DNA of 64,000 nt from Xanthostigma xanthostigma (taxonomy: Eukaryota; Arthropoda; Insecta; Raphidioptera; Raphidiidae): assembly GCA_963575645.1 (NCBI GenBank), contig OY754469.1, positions 38,646,753 through 38,710,752 on the forward strand, in the 5' to 3' direction. Within the stretch, counting starts at the first letter, position 1; each line of letters begins with the position of its first letter. The position numbers and the translations under genes are program-made. A model generated the notes under the pieces. It did not search any database. It was not told the DNA's origin and saw only the letters and a program-made list of their open reading frames with translations. Below, in pieces: positions 1 to 9,620 of this stretch.

Positions 1-284
1 CTACCCGCCGTGGTCAATTTTAACATTTTGTGATTATAATTTGTCGGCGACTTTGAGAGATCGTTCTGAATGCGCATTCCAAATTTGAATAAGATTGAAT
101 AGAATGGCTAGGTCTCTACGGACGGACAGATATTTTTTGTAAACCTCATTAATTGTCGTTTTTATATCTTTGAAAACTGCGCACTTATATGTTATCGGTA
201 TTTAGAAAAAACTTTAAAAAAAATGAACCTCTTTCAAAAAAGAGTCACTAAAAAGCGTAAAATAACAAAGTTTTGAGGTCGGTA
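1..284. other. AT-rich non-coding sequence, no feature recognised
   Basis: No convincing coding frame, RNA gene or inverted repeat was seen in this stretch. Confidence 0.5.
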
Positions 285-520
285 TTAATTTAAGGAGGTT
301 GAGGCGTTAAACGAAGATAATGGAAAAAATCTGAAATAAAGTTTTTTTAATAGATTTTTTTATGGCAAAATTTTCTGTAAAAAATCAAAAAAAAAACTTT
401 TACATGTAGTCTTATGGAAAATATGTCAACCTAACATGCAAACGGTACATTTTAATTTTTTGCAAATAACCAAATAATGTCAGCAGTTCCGAAAACTAAC
501 TATGTAAAGCATCGATGCCC
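285..520 (+). repeat. Dispersed repeat, inverted copy at 40640-40915
   Basis: The stretch from the word AAGGAGGTTGAGGCGTTAAA to the word ACTATGTAAAGCATCGATG recurs on the opposite strand at about 40640-40915. Both copies share the block ACATGTAGTCTTATGGAAAA and the block GTCAGCAGTTCCGAAAACTA. It has no coding capacity. The family is unknown to me. Confidence 0.7.
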
Positions 521-540
521 TACGCATCATGACGCGTAGA

Positions 541-1600
541 TAGGGTTGCCAGATTGGGAAATCAAAATTTCTGGACAATATTCTAAAATATCTGGACCAA
601 AGGATTTTAGGCTGGACAAAATGAAAATCTGCATTAATCAACCGAAACACGACATATAATTAAGTAATATGTACTTAGGTATTATTGTTGTAAGAAAAAC
701 GAAAATATGAACTATTGAACTGAACAGCTGAAATTGGTACAAAAACAGAGATAGCTTAATCTAGCAGTCAATGGTACCTATCAAGCAGCGTTGCCAGACG
801 TCCCGATTTTGGCGGGACGTCCCGATTTTTAAATCAAAATTAAATGTCCCGCGCGGGACAGGCTTAGTCCCGTTTTTCGGGGATAACTCAGAGATAACTT
901 TAAAAGAAATTAAATCTTCACAGAAATATCATGAATAAGTAATTCTTATAAATAATTATTCTCTTATTGTAAGTTGCAATTTGTAACACTCACTCCACAG
1001 ACTATTGTTTGAAACGCCATATTTTTCTAATGAATAAAACTTTTTTGATTTTGATTTCTGTTTTTTTTTTTTTTTATTCTGAAGACGAATAAGACTCAAC
1101 TATTTTTAACGATAGGGTAAATCTGATTTAAAATATTATATTCTTATTAAAATACATTTTCTATGGCTATTTTTGCTATCTATTGTCACGTAAACGTAAT
1201 TTTAATTCAAATAAAAAGATAAATAGGTATTTGAAAATTTCTGATTATATACCTACTTTTTTTACTATGTCCCGCTTTCGACGAAAGAATCCCGCTGTTT
1301 TCACTCAAAGGGTTCCAAAATCCCGACTTGGCAAAAAAAAAAACTGGCAACGCTGCTATCAAGTCACTTTTTTGCCACATATATATTTAGTATTTCCCTT
1401 AGCCGCCTTTATCATTTTAGAACCTTTCTCTGTATTTAGAAAAGATTTAAAATTAGTAGTTTTCTTCAAAAATCGAATTATTAGCTCTGACGGTGCATGT
1501 TTTTTATTTTTAGCTGAACATTTTGCCTAAAACCGGGACACTGGACAAAGTGTAAAATTGCTGGACAATCCAGGCAAGTCCCGCCAATCTGGTAACCCTA
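541..1600. mobile_element. Non-autonomous hAT-type element (outer element of a nest)
   Basis: The ends are TAGGGTTGCCAGATTGG on the left and its near complement CCAATCTGGTAACCCTA on the right. An 8-bp target duplication flanks them, CGCGTAGA at 533-540 and CGCGTAGG at 1601-1608, with one mismatch. TIRs of the GGGTTGCCA type and an 8-bp duplication are typical of the hAT superfamily. It encodes no transposase. A second hAT occupies 786-1355, so the original element was about 480 bp. Confidence 0.82.
786..1355. mobile_element. Non-autonomous hAT-type element nested in the 541-1600 element
   Basis: Terminal inverted repeats read CAGCGTTGCCAG and CTGGCAACGCTG. A perfect 8-bp target duplication, CTATCAAG, lies at 778-785 and 1356-1363. 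Both ends are rich in TCCCG/CGGGA words, giving subterminal repeats. A 115-codon open frame crosses the right end (1183-1530) but resembles no transposase and runs out into the outer element, so I do not treat it as a gene. Confidence 0.88.
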
Positions 1601-1665
1601 CGCGTAGGGCAAGAATATCACACTTTCGGCCCTTGTGGTGGACTATACTATTTCTTTGTGTGCAA
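1601..1665 (+). repeat. Short dispersed repeat block (target of the outer hAT)
   Basis: The words GCAAGAATATCA and CGGCCCTTGTGGTG are shared with 23685-23735 and 60265-60305. The hAT at 541-1600 sits within this repeat, because the preceding part (ATCATGACGCG) lies at 525-537. The family is unknown. Confidence 0.6.
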
Positions 1666-2232
1666 CGGTCTGCACACAGTCCGGTAAAAATTAAGGACTC
1701 GCCATAAGCAGTTTTGGATTTGCGGCTAGTAACATACACGTATACCTTCAACATTACATACGTTTGGTATCACGTAACACAATACAGCAGAGGTGAGGTC
1801 GGACTTAGGTCGTCTCGACCCACGGAACAAACATTACAACAATACTTTACAATCTACATGCCTCTCCTCCAGTTTTGTGTTTCTTTGTGTCACACCTGTA
1901 CGATCCAATGAGCTAAAAATTATTGGCAGGTTTTCAATATATATATATACCGATTCGAAATCATATCAAATGATTTTATTCCAACTAAGCTGCCCAAGCC
2001 AACTTTATCCGGCTTCATATCGCCGTTTTCTCTCATTGATCATCCGTTTTTTGTCTTGTAGCGTATAATAATATGGAGCAGATGTGTCCAGACTTTTTAC
2101 AATAAGAGCCCACCTCAACTACTTGGTATAAAATGAAAATAAAAATGAAATAATATATATGTCTTATATTATAACATCGAATTTCATAGAAAACGCAAAT
2201 AGTAAAATAGAAACCTACTATTTATAATATTA
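1666..2232. other. Non-coding sequence, nothing recognised
   Basis: Two short open frames (65 and 91 codons) overlap here in different phases. Neither has recognisable composition or similarity, and no flanking splice signals stand out. Confidence 0.5.
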
Positions 2233-2740
2233 CTAGCGGTCCCGCCCGCTTTCACCCGGGTGCAAAAGAATGAATGAGGGGAGGGACATGAGTACGCACG
2301 TTCATCTTCGTTTACCGAGATGAATGTTGTGTCCAAATTTCTCGATGATCGGAGTTACCGTTCAAAAGTTTTTGTCGAGAAAAAGCAGTATTTACACTTT
2401 TTTTAAATAATAAATTTCTTTTAAATCAATAATTACTGTAATTAATAAAATATAATAAATACTTAATTGAAAACACTGTAGGAAAATTATTTTATATAAG
2501 TACCTATAGTTACAACAGTTTTCAAATGATCTATTAATTAGATTCATTTAATTTTAATTAGTCGTAAATAAAATTAAAATAAATTTAAATGTAAGCCTTA
2601 GAAGAAAGTAATGTAGAAAATAAAAATATATTCGCCCAACGTGGGGCTCGAACCCACGACCCTGATATTAACAAACGCATGCTCTACCGACTGAGCCAGC
2701 CGGGCTTGTGAATGTGCAACGCTAATATTGGTATATTCAG
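2233..2740 (-). repeat. Composite repeat: LINE-like tail joined to a tRNA-Lys-headed SINE
   Basis: Positions 2233-2377 match the tail family also seen at 4091, 25729 and 59560 (words CTAGCGGTCCCGCCC and TTCATCTCGGTAAAC in reverse). From 2378 the sequence switches to an AT-rich body and ends in a tRNA-like head at 2633-2705 on the minus strand. Transcription would run from the tRNA-like head leftwards. The same switch point occurs at 4238, so this copy descends from an already joined composite or from a SINE with a borrowed tail. Confidence 0.7.
2633..2705 (-). pseudogene. tRNA-Lys-like sequence (SINE head or tRNA pseudogene)
   Basis: Read on the minus strand this is 73 nt with a fully paired acceptor stem, an A box TGGCTCAGTCGG and a B box GGTTCGAGCC. 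The T arm is perfect. The overall sequence follows eukaryotic tRNA-Lys(CTT), but the anticodon position reads GTT and three of the five anticodon-stem pairs are lost. It lies inside a dispersed repeat that has a sister copy at 4473-4544. A working tRNA gene is therefore unlikely; its internal promoter boxes look intact. Confidence 0.75.
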
Positions 2741-3172
2741 TTAGGGTAAGAAACGCCAGTGGGTACCGATTACGCAGATCTTTTTACGGCGTTCCAAAGA
2801 TCATACAATAATCTTGTCAATTGTTGATATTATTAATTAAAAAAAAAAAACAATATTTCTGAATGTGTATACTTTTAGATAGTAAAACTCACAATCCAAA
2901 AATTCACATAGTTTTCCTTGAAAAAATTCACAAAAATGACCTTCTTTTCCGGCTTCTAGGTGGATATCTCCCTTTAAGAGCATTGGATACCTATACCAAT
3001 ATCTCCTACACTCTGATGCATCAAAAACATTCGTTATCCTCGCCTCAAAAAGGTTACAGCTCTCCCAACGCCATTTTTAACAGTAAAGGGCTTAACAGTA
3101 ACGTGAATGCTTAATGCAAGGCCAAGAACCACATTAGAGGCGAAAAATTAAAAAAATAACTTTTGTGTGATA
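2741..3172. other. Non-coding sequence with an A-rich run
   Basis: There is a poly-A stretch near 2838-2851. An 83-codon open frame at 2863-3114 has no recognisable features and I do not call it a gene. Confidence 0.45.
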
Positions 3173-3626
3173 ATTGGGCTTTTGAATGAATTTTTTTTTG
3201 TCATAAATGGAAAGATCGTATATAAGTTATATAACAAAACTATTTTTCTTTTTTTTATTTTCGTTATAATTCAAAAGTTATATCAAATTAAAAATAAATT
3301 TTTGTACCCAGTTCCGAGAACGCGCCGACATTTCCCGAACATAATGTGACGTCATAATGTTTTAGTCAATACACATGTAGAAGCCATTGATAGTATACTG
3401 CGTATATACATTTTACCATTATGACGTCACAACTGTCAAAAACAATTTTAGTGCGTTTGCAGTCACGTGATTTTTTTTAATATTTTATCAATTTTAAATT
3501 GCTTATAATTAATTTAAAAAAAGTTTTTTGAAAGTTTTTCGCATCGATTATCAATATTATTTATAATAAAGTTTTAAAATACAATAAAAAAATCGATAAT
3601 TATTTTTTTTTCAAAAGCCTAATTGA
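3173..3626. mobile_element. MITE-like element with AATTGGGCTTTTGA termini
   Basis: The left end reads AATTGGGCTTTTGA and the right end TCAAAAGCCTAATT, inverted repeats with one mismatch. The interior is non-coding and contains GTGACGTCA and TGACGTCAC words. The terminal AATT could be either part of the repeat or a target duplication, so the superfamily is undecided. Confidence 0.6.
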
Positions 3627-3639
3627 CAGATATGCAAAC

Positions 3640-4090
3640 TTGCAGCTTTGCACAGGATAAAATTTCAGATTGCTGTCACTTTCGTGGCGTTCTTAGCTCT
3701 ACCAGTTCTGTGTTGGTCGAGCGAGGAATTGAGGGGTGGGGCGGTGTTTTAAATGCGCGGGGGCCGAGGCACGGCTGCAGGTGAAAGGTCCCGAGCAAGG
3801 TCGCATATTGTCTATGTTGCTGCAGTATAGAGCTACCACTGTATACCCACCTACCTGTCATAGAGTCTTTTTTTTACCTGATAGATATGTGTCTTTACCT
3901 TAGTTTTTTCTTTCTGACAAACCGAAATATTCTTTTTCGTACGTAATACGCTAACTGAGAAGCGTCTCTACAAACAACTAAAGTTGACTTTTGCATTCCA
4001 ATAACGTATGTAGTAGTAGATTGTATACTTGCAAAAAGGATTGTCAAAAAATTTGATTTTACAATGACAATGATATGATTTATTTTAAAC
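3640..4090. other. Non-coding sequence with a GC-richer patch
   Basis: The patch around 3700-3810 is clearly more GC-rich than its surroundings and holds a 61-codon minus-strand frame. I see no domain or splice context that would make it a gene. Confidence 0.4.
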
Positions 4091-4237
4091 TAGCGGTCCC
4101 GCCCGGTTTCATCCGGGTGCAAAAGAACGAATGGAGAAAGAAGGGACATGAGTACGCACATTCATCTTAGTTTACCGAGATGAATGTTGTGTCCAAACTT
4201 CAGAATGATCGGAGTTATCGTTCAAAAGTTTTTGTCG

Positions 4238-4602
4238 TTAAAAAGCAGTATTTATACTGTTTTTATAAGTAATAAATTTCTTTTTATATAATAAATATTT
4301 AATTGAAAACACTCTAGGAAAATTATTTTTATATATAGGTACCTATAGTTGTTTTCAAATGAGCTATTAATTAGATTTATTTAATTTTAATTAGTCGTAA
4401 TAAAATTTAAAAAAATTGAAATGTAATCCTGAGAAGAAAGCAATGTAGAAAATAAAAAAAGAAAAATATATTTGTCGACGTGGGGCTTGAGCCCAAGACC
4501 CTGGCATTAAGAGTCTTGCGCTCTACCGACTGAGCTATCCGGTCTTGTGAACGTCACGCGCTAATATTGCAATATTTAGTTAAGGCATTTCATCTGATAA
4601 TA
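4238..4602 (-). mobile_element. tRNA-Lys-derived SINE inserted in the tail-family element
   Basis: The insertion is flanked by the 7-bp duplication TTTGTCG at 4231-4237 and 4603-4609. The intact site is visible in the copy near 59675. The tRNA-like head lies at the right (4473-4544, minus strand) and the AT-rich body at the left. It is sister to 2378-2740. Confidence 0.72.
4473..4544 (-). pseudogene. tRNA-Lys(CTT)-like head of the SINE
   Basis: On the minus strand the A box reads TAGCTCAGTCGG and the loop keeps the lysine anticodon CTT. The B box is altered to GGCTCAAGCC, and several acceptor and anticodon-stem pairs are lost. It is a degenerate copy, not a functional tRNA gene. Confidence 0.72.
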
Positions 4603-4745
4603 TTTGTCGGACGGACTAATTTTGAGATACATCTTACAACATTTTTTATTGATGTTCCGCTCCAATTTGTCGTAGCGTGATATTATATAGCCTATAGCCT
4701 TCCTCGATAAATGGGCTATCCAACAAAAAATTTTTTTTTCAATTA

Positions 4746-4820
4746 GGCCTAGCACACATGAAGAGCGTTCAACGTGCGTTGGCCCAACGCGCGTTGAACG
4801 CTCTTCATGTGTGCTAGGCC
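4746..4820. mobile_element. 75-bp palindromic MITE, PIF/Harbinger-like
   Basis: This is an almost perfect palindrome with 37-bp arms and one mismatch, starting GGCCTAGCACACATGA and ending with its complement. A 3-bp duplication TTA lies at 4743-4745 and 4821-4823. GGCC termini and a TWA duplication are the hallmark of PIF/Harbinger. Longer relatives lie at 9889-10095 and 26603-26755. Confidence 0.8.
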
Positions 4821-5221
4821 TTAGAACCAGTAGTTTCTGAGATTAGTGCGTTCAATCAAACAAGCAAACAAACTCTTCAGCTTTGCATATTAGTGTAGGT
4901 TATTTTCATAAAAGTAGATACTTATTAGTAAAAATAATATCGCTTTCTTTAGCTGCCAATTAACTTTATCCTCAAAAATAATCTATGACACAAGTGTTAC
5001 AAAATATCACAAAACCACGAACAAAAATAAATCGACTAATTAAATGATGCAGAAAAATGATCGCAACAAAAATTCAAGCGACACAGTGATTATTTACTTC
5101 AAGTGTTGATATTCTCTTTGATTTATATAGGCGTGATGCTTTTCGGCGTTTCAGTTAAAATTGGAGTAAATATGGGTCATTTTTTTAGAGTCCTTTCAAC
5201 ATAATATATTTGTCTCTAAAA

Positions 5222-5721
5222 CTACATATATTAATACGCTAAGGTTAAAGATGTTTGCCTCCCTTTTTAGAAAAAACCTCACAATTTCTCCACATAAATT
5301 ATATATCATTTTACAGATAATTGCTTGCTCTATTGACATCGACAACTAAAAAATTTATTATTGCTTTTGTTTTTGTAAATTAATTAAAATACAGCAACGC
5401 TGAACAACGTCTGACATCTGACGGCTTTAATTTTGAAACAGCGAGCAACGCTGAACAACGTCACAGCAATGCTGCATGATGCCATCTGACGGCTTAGCTC
5501 AACGCTTTTGCTACTTGCGCCTTTATATGACAATTTTAGTAAAATATTTCTTCGATCTGTCATCTGAGCTTCATATTGTAATACAACAAAAAGAAGAACG
5601 TTATAAGCAGTGTGCAAAATTAGAAACGAATTGAATACCTGCAATCATATTTAAAAAATAATTTTGTAAAGTGATAATTATTATACTTATTTAGTGCGAA
5701 TAATTCGCACAGGTCACACTA
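5222..5721 (-). repeat. Dispersed family E, copy 1 (~500 bp)
   Basis: Copies also lie at 17475-18060, 20258-20850 and 44212-44680, all on the opposite strand. The family is bounded by CTAGTGTGACC(T/A)GTGCGAA at one end and TTAGCGTATTAATATAT at the other. The interior has iterated AGATGGCA and GTTCAGCGTTGCT words. Short open frames in all copies are coincidental. The class is unknown, possibly the non-coding end of a retroelement. Confidence 0.75.
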
Positions 5722-6290
5722 GTTTATTCTTTGATTCTTTTAAATAGGTACTGTCATCATGCCTTTAACGCTACTCACTGTACAGATATTTGCAGATAGT
5801 GCTACGTAGTTCGGACCCGTTTTTATTCTCACAGCTTATTTGTCTAGTTATAATAGCTTGTTATATAATATATATTTAATATTATAAGCGCAGATTTTAT
5901 CTAAGAAATTAATTTTGGGCTGTAAACCATAACTAGACTATCTTCTATTTAATTTTTTTTTTGTGTAAAAATTATCGTGCGAAAGGCGTGTGCACATTAT
6001 TTTCTTTTCAATGCATATAAAATCTCTATCTGCAGTTTTATTTAAATATTAACTAGTTTTTGGTTGATTATTTAAATAAATTCAACTACGAAAAACTGTA
6101 AACTTATTTTTACACATGATAAAATATTTATTCTATGTGAACAAAACAAGTATAGAAATTTAGACCTGTCGACAGGAATTGAGTACTTCTTATCGGATTG
6201 GACTCGTTTATTCACAGTCTAAGATCCAGTATCAGAAATATATACCCCCATCTGTTATTTGGTTTTGACAAAGATTATATGTTAGATAAT
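5722..6290. other. AT-rich non-coding sequence, nothing recognised
   Basis: No coding frame, terminal repeat or RNA gene was seen. Confidence 0.45.
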
Positions 6291-6292
6291 AT

Positions 6293-6896
6293 ATATGGAC
6301 CATGCAGTTAATCAGGGCGTTATGTATAATACCCGGGCAATATTAATAATACAAAAATATTAGGAGCACTGTGGTTTGAATCTAATAAAAAATAGAATAG
6401 TTACTTCTTACCAGTTTAGTGTATTGCTGAAGATGAGAGCATAGCTCTCGAAATGTACATCCACTAATAAACTTGTTGTGGTAAGAAGTAACTATTCTAT
6501 TTTTTATTAATATTAATAATGACCACTCAAATCTGCCCACGTAATAAATAATCATGTATACTCCATTATTTATCACAGTGCCTGGTCATTATGAATATTG
6601 CTATGTAATTTTTGGGCAATTTGATAATTTAGGTACATTTGGCACTAGTAACAAATTAAAAATATAAAACGAATATTCGTTTTTTTGAGGATAATAATAT
6701 ATACCTAATAATTTTACAATAATAATGTCAACAATAAAATCATTTTATAAAACATATTTTCTTATTATTCTGCCCAATAGGTGAAGGTCAATTTAATTAT
6801 ATGAATAGTTTTTATCACATTGCCTTCTCATATTGGGCATTTTTCAAACTGCCCGGGCATTATGAACAATGTCCTATTTATCACATGATCCATAAC
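6293..6896. mobile_element. ~600-bp inverted-repeat element with a nested hairpin
   Basis: The left end (TATGGACCATG, then ATACCCGGGCA) is roughly mirrored by the right end (GCCCGGGCATTATG, then CATGATCCATA), giving imperfect ~45-bp terminal inverted repeats. A second inverted repeat sits inside at 6383-6513, with ~30-bp arms containing AGAATAGTTACTTCTTACCA. It has no coding capacity. Confidence 0.6.
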
Positions 6897-6946
6897 AATT
6901 ACATTGATAAATCGCACATGGGTTACAAATCGCGTACCTACCGATG

Positions 6947-7041
6947 CTGTTAAATTAAATATATTCTAATTAACTTTTTTGGATCAACTTCCCCGATTTG
7001 TTAATCATAAAAATCGAGCCTAAAATGAGAGAATATAACAC
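6947..7041 (+). repeat. Left arm of an inverted repeat around the Gag fossil
   Basis: About 95 bp containing GATTTGTTAATCATAAAAAT is repeated, inverted, at 8552-8650 with roughly 85% identity by eye. The two arms bracket the Gag-protease remnant and its single LTR. Confidence 0.75.
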
Positions 7042-7047
7042 AAGGAA

Positions 7048-8250
7048 TTAGAATATACCATTGATTCTATACATTAAATATAGATCATCCACATAAACAT
7101 ACCTTGTAAATAGTTGTTCTTCCAGCCATGAACGTCCTAGTAGTGGAACAAACGGAACGTCGCTTTGAATTACGAATAATTCCAGATGGTGTAATTCCTC
7201 TTGACTCGATATCGATTCTACCTGAACGCGGATTGCTCCGATAATATTAATATCTTGACCAGTGATAGCTTTCAGTCTATGGCCGGTCTTGTTCAACGGT
7301 ATCGTATTGAACAATTTCATATAATCTTCATGACTGATAACCGACCCGCATGCTCCAGTATCAATCTCCATTTGCAAAGGTTTCCCTTCCACTTTGATTT
7401 CCGCATATAACGGTTTATCAATCGAGTCAGTACGATGGATATGTCCTAATTTTACATTCTCTGACTCGACAAATTCTTCCGATCCATCTGATTCTTCCGA
7501 TTCAGCTACATCTTCAGTCTCTTCTAACTCTTCAGACACCATATTCATGTTTTTTCTTTTGTAACAGTATTTGGCTATGTGCCCCTTTTGCCGACAATAA
7601 TGACAAACCACTGTACTTCTATTTCCAAAATTCGTTTCCTTCTCTTCTTGTTTTCGTTCGTTACCCAGTTTCTTTGTACGATGATTGTACCTTTTAACAG
7701 CATACTGCGGCTGGGGTTTAATTATCTCTGCCTGTTTTTCCGCTAATTCCAAACTTAACGCAATGTTAACGGCTTTTTCAAAAGTTAAATCCGTAGCACT
7801 TAGTAGTTTCGCCTGTGTATTTTTATCCTGTAGACCGCACACTAACCGATCTCTTAATGCGTCTTGAAGAAATGTGCCGAAATTGCAGGACTGCGCCAAA
7901 GCTTTTAGTTCCACGATATACTCGGCAATTGTCTCGCCTAGCTTTTGGTCTCTTTTGTTTAGTTTAAATCTTTCGGCAATAATATTTTTCTCAGGTGAAA
8001 AATGTTTTGTTAGGACGAGTTCTATATCAGAAAACTTTTTAGCGGTAGGATCATCAGGCACTACTAAAGATTTTAAAATCTTGTAAGTCTCGGATCCAAT
8101 TAAGGTAATGAATAACGGAACTTTCATTGATTCCGTTACTTCATTAACTAGAAACAATTGTTTCATTCTCTCCATATACGTTGTAAAATCTTCCCCCGGA
8201 ACAAAATTCTCAATACTTCCAATAAGCGCCATCGTTATGGATCTTAACAC
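7048..8250 (-). pseudogene. Ty3/Gypsy-type gag-protease fossil
   Basis: This is a 400-codon uninterrupted frame of an LTR retrotransposon. A retroviral-type Gag region occupies roughly the first 200 residues. It is followed by a CCHC zinc knuckle (CHYCRQKGHIAKYC) near residue 215 and an acidic linker. A retropepsin-like aspartic protease comes next, with its active-site motif DTGACGSVIS near residue 298 and the LLGRSWL segment near residue 370. Reverse transcriptase, RNase H and integrase are absent, so the element as a whole is broken although this part looks whole. The start at 8250 or the methionine six codons later (MALIGSIENF) would both fit. An LTR lies just upstream. Age cannot be set from one LTR. 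Confidence 0.85.
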
Positions 8251-8281
8251 AATCTTTTTGACCCAATATCCTCGTCGCCAA

Positions 8282-8558
8282 TGTTATGTCCACAGTTAAT
8301 AATTTAATGAAACAGGACATAAATTAAACTCAACTTTATTCTTTCAATTTCAAATATACAATGTTTTATCTTTTTAATAATATTTAAGAAATACTGTCGA
8401 ATCAAATTCAGTTACCTAAGATTACTATGATCTATCTAAGGAATTACATAATTTATAATTTTACTTTAAAATTAAAGGTGGATATACATTATACATAATA
8501 GTTGTGTTCTAACTTCTGTGTACTTTGAGTTTGTTTTGTTAACATTTTATTTGTGACA
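8282..8558 (-). repeat. Single LTR of the Ty3/Gypsy fossil, with adjacent primer-binding region
   Basis: On the minus strand the segment begins TGTCACA, ends ACATAACA and contains an AATAAA-type signal near its end. The next bases, TTGGCGACGAGGAT, sit where a primer-binding site is expected, just before gag. Only this one copy of the repeat is seen; the other side of the element lacks it. Confidence 0.65.
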
Positions 8559-8650
8559 TATTCTCTCATCTTAAGCTCGATTTTTATGATTAACAAATCG
8601 GAGAAGTTATCCAAAAAAAATAATTAGAATTTATTTCATTTAATTTATGA
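8552..8650 (-). repeat. Right arm of the inverted repeat around the Gag fossil
   Basis: Mirror of 6947-7041. The inner edge overlaps the first few bases of the LTR, so it is unclear whether the repeat is flanking host DNA or part of a larger carrier element. Confidence 0.7.
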
Positions 8651-9384
8651 TATTGAGAAAGAGATAGTAGATGATAGACGCTCGACAACTGAAGTCATAA
8701 ACGTCTTGTAGATGAGTGTCTATAGATATTTATTTTATAATTTAACCTCATTTCCACATTTTTTTTTGTAATAGATAAAAAATTCTGCTTCTTTCTTTGG
8801 CAAAGTCACCATTATTTAAAATTACTTTTGTTGCCTATAGTACCTAGAAGTTTCATCCTGTACATGATTGAATACCTGTCGTTTGTCATAAATTTGTCAG
8901 ATAAAAATAGAACTCTTTTTTGTAGAGATCAGTGATTCTAAATAAGCGGTTCGAAGTTAGTTTTTTCGAGAGGTTTTCGACAGCTTAGATAATATGTCAA
9001 TCTATACGAGAATTTCCATCCGTCAGTGTGTCCCTGTTTTATATTTTGTTGAACTTTATTGCGAATTAGTTGCTGGCACATGGGTTAAGCCCTGAAGCCA
9101 TTGCTGGTGGTTTAAAAAAAAAATACGAGAATTCGAAATTGTAATATTTTATTCAACTGCAATATTTGTATTTTGAAGTTTCCTTGTGTATTAAAATCAC
9201 TAAAAATAGTCAAGAATCTTATACAATTTAAAAAAAAATAAATATACATTTCTTGAGGTGTGTATCTACTCAACAACGTCAATAGATTGGTACCTACCTG
9301 TCATCATATTTAGTATGAAAAATTTCAGTACATTTTGCGCGCGCGTGGTTCTTATGTTAAAAAAAGTAAACGTTTATTATCTCT
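8651..9384. other. Non-coding sequence, possible retroelement tail
   Basis: A run of A residues follows GCTGGTGGTTT near 9111-9123 and could be the end of a retroposed copy, but no body was recognised. Nothing else is supported. Confidence 0.35.
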
Positions 9385-9620
9385 GAACAGAACACACACT
9401 ATGACGCCATGTTTCTTTGTGGGCGTTTACCCATACGTTGCTCACTTGACAAGATACCGTTTTCTGATTGGTTCTTGCGAAAACCCAACAGAGATTCAGG
9501 CACGAAAAAATATCCTCGGTTCTAATTTTAAATCCAGCTTGTAACGGGGTCCGTAGGGACGTAATTTCCATCTTCGCAGCCAGCGCGCCAACCAGCACAA
9601 GTTTCAACAACGATTCCAGC

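Larger units (their letters stand above)
4091..4905 (-). repeat. LINE-like tail-family element carrying two insertions
   Basis: The backbone 4091-4237, 4610-4742 and 4824-4905 matches, in reverse, the continuous copy at 59520-59812 and the 11672-11797 fragment. It is interrupted by a tRNA-headed SINE (4238-4602) and a palindromic MITE (4746-4820). I assign the backbone only to a retroelement tail by its conserved CTAGCGGTCC-type end; the exact clade is unknown. It has no coding capacity. Confidence 0.7.

Noticed and set aside
1183-1530. A basic 115-codon protein
   Set aside because: It begins in the inner hAT and ends in the outer hAT, so it crosses a transposon boundary.
2633-2705. Functional tRNA gene (tRNA-Asn by anticodon)
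   Set aside because: The body follows tRNA-Lys, the anticodon stem is broken, and the sequence is part of a dispersed repeat with a degenerate sister copy.
5384-5644. A small conserved protein present in family E copies (also 17583-17834)
   Set aside because: The frame recurs only because the DNA repeat recurs; it sits differently in the copies and is absent from the copy at 44212.
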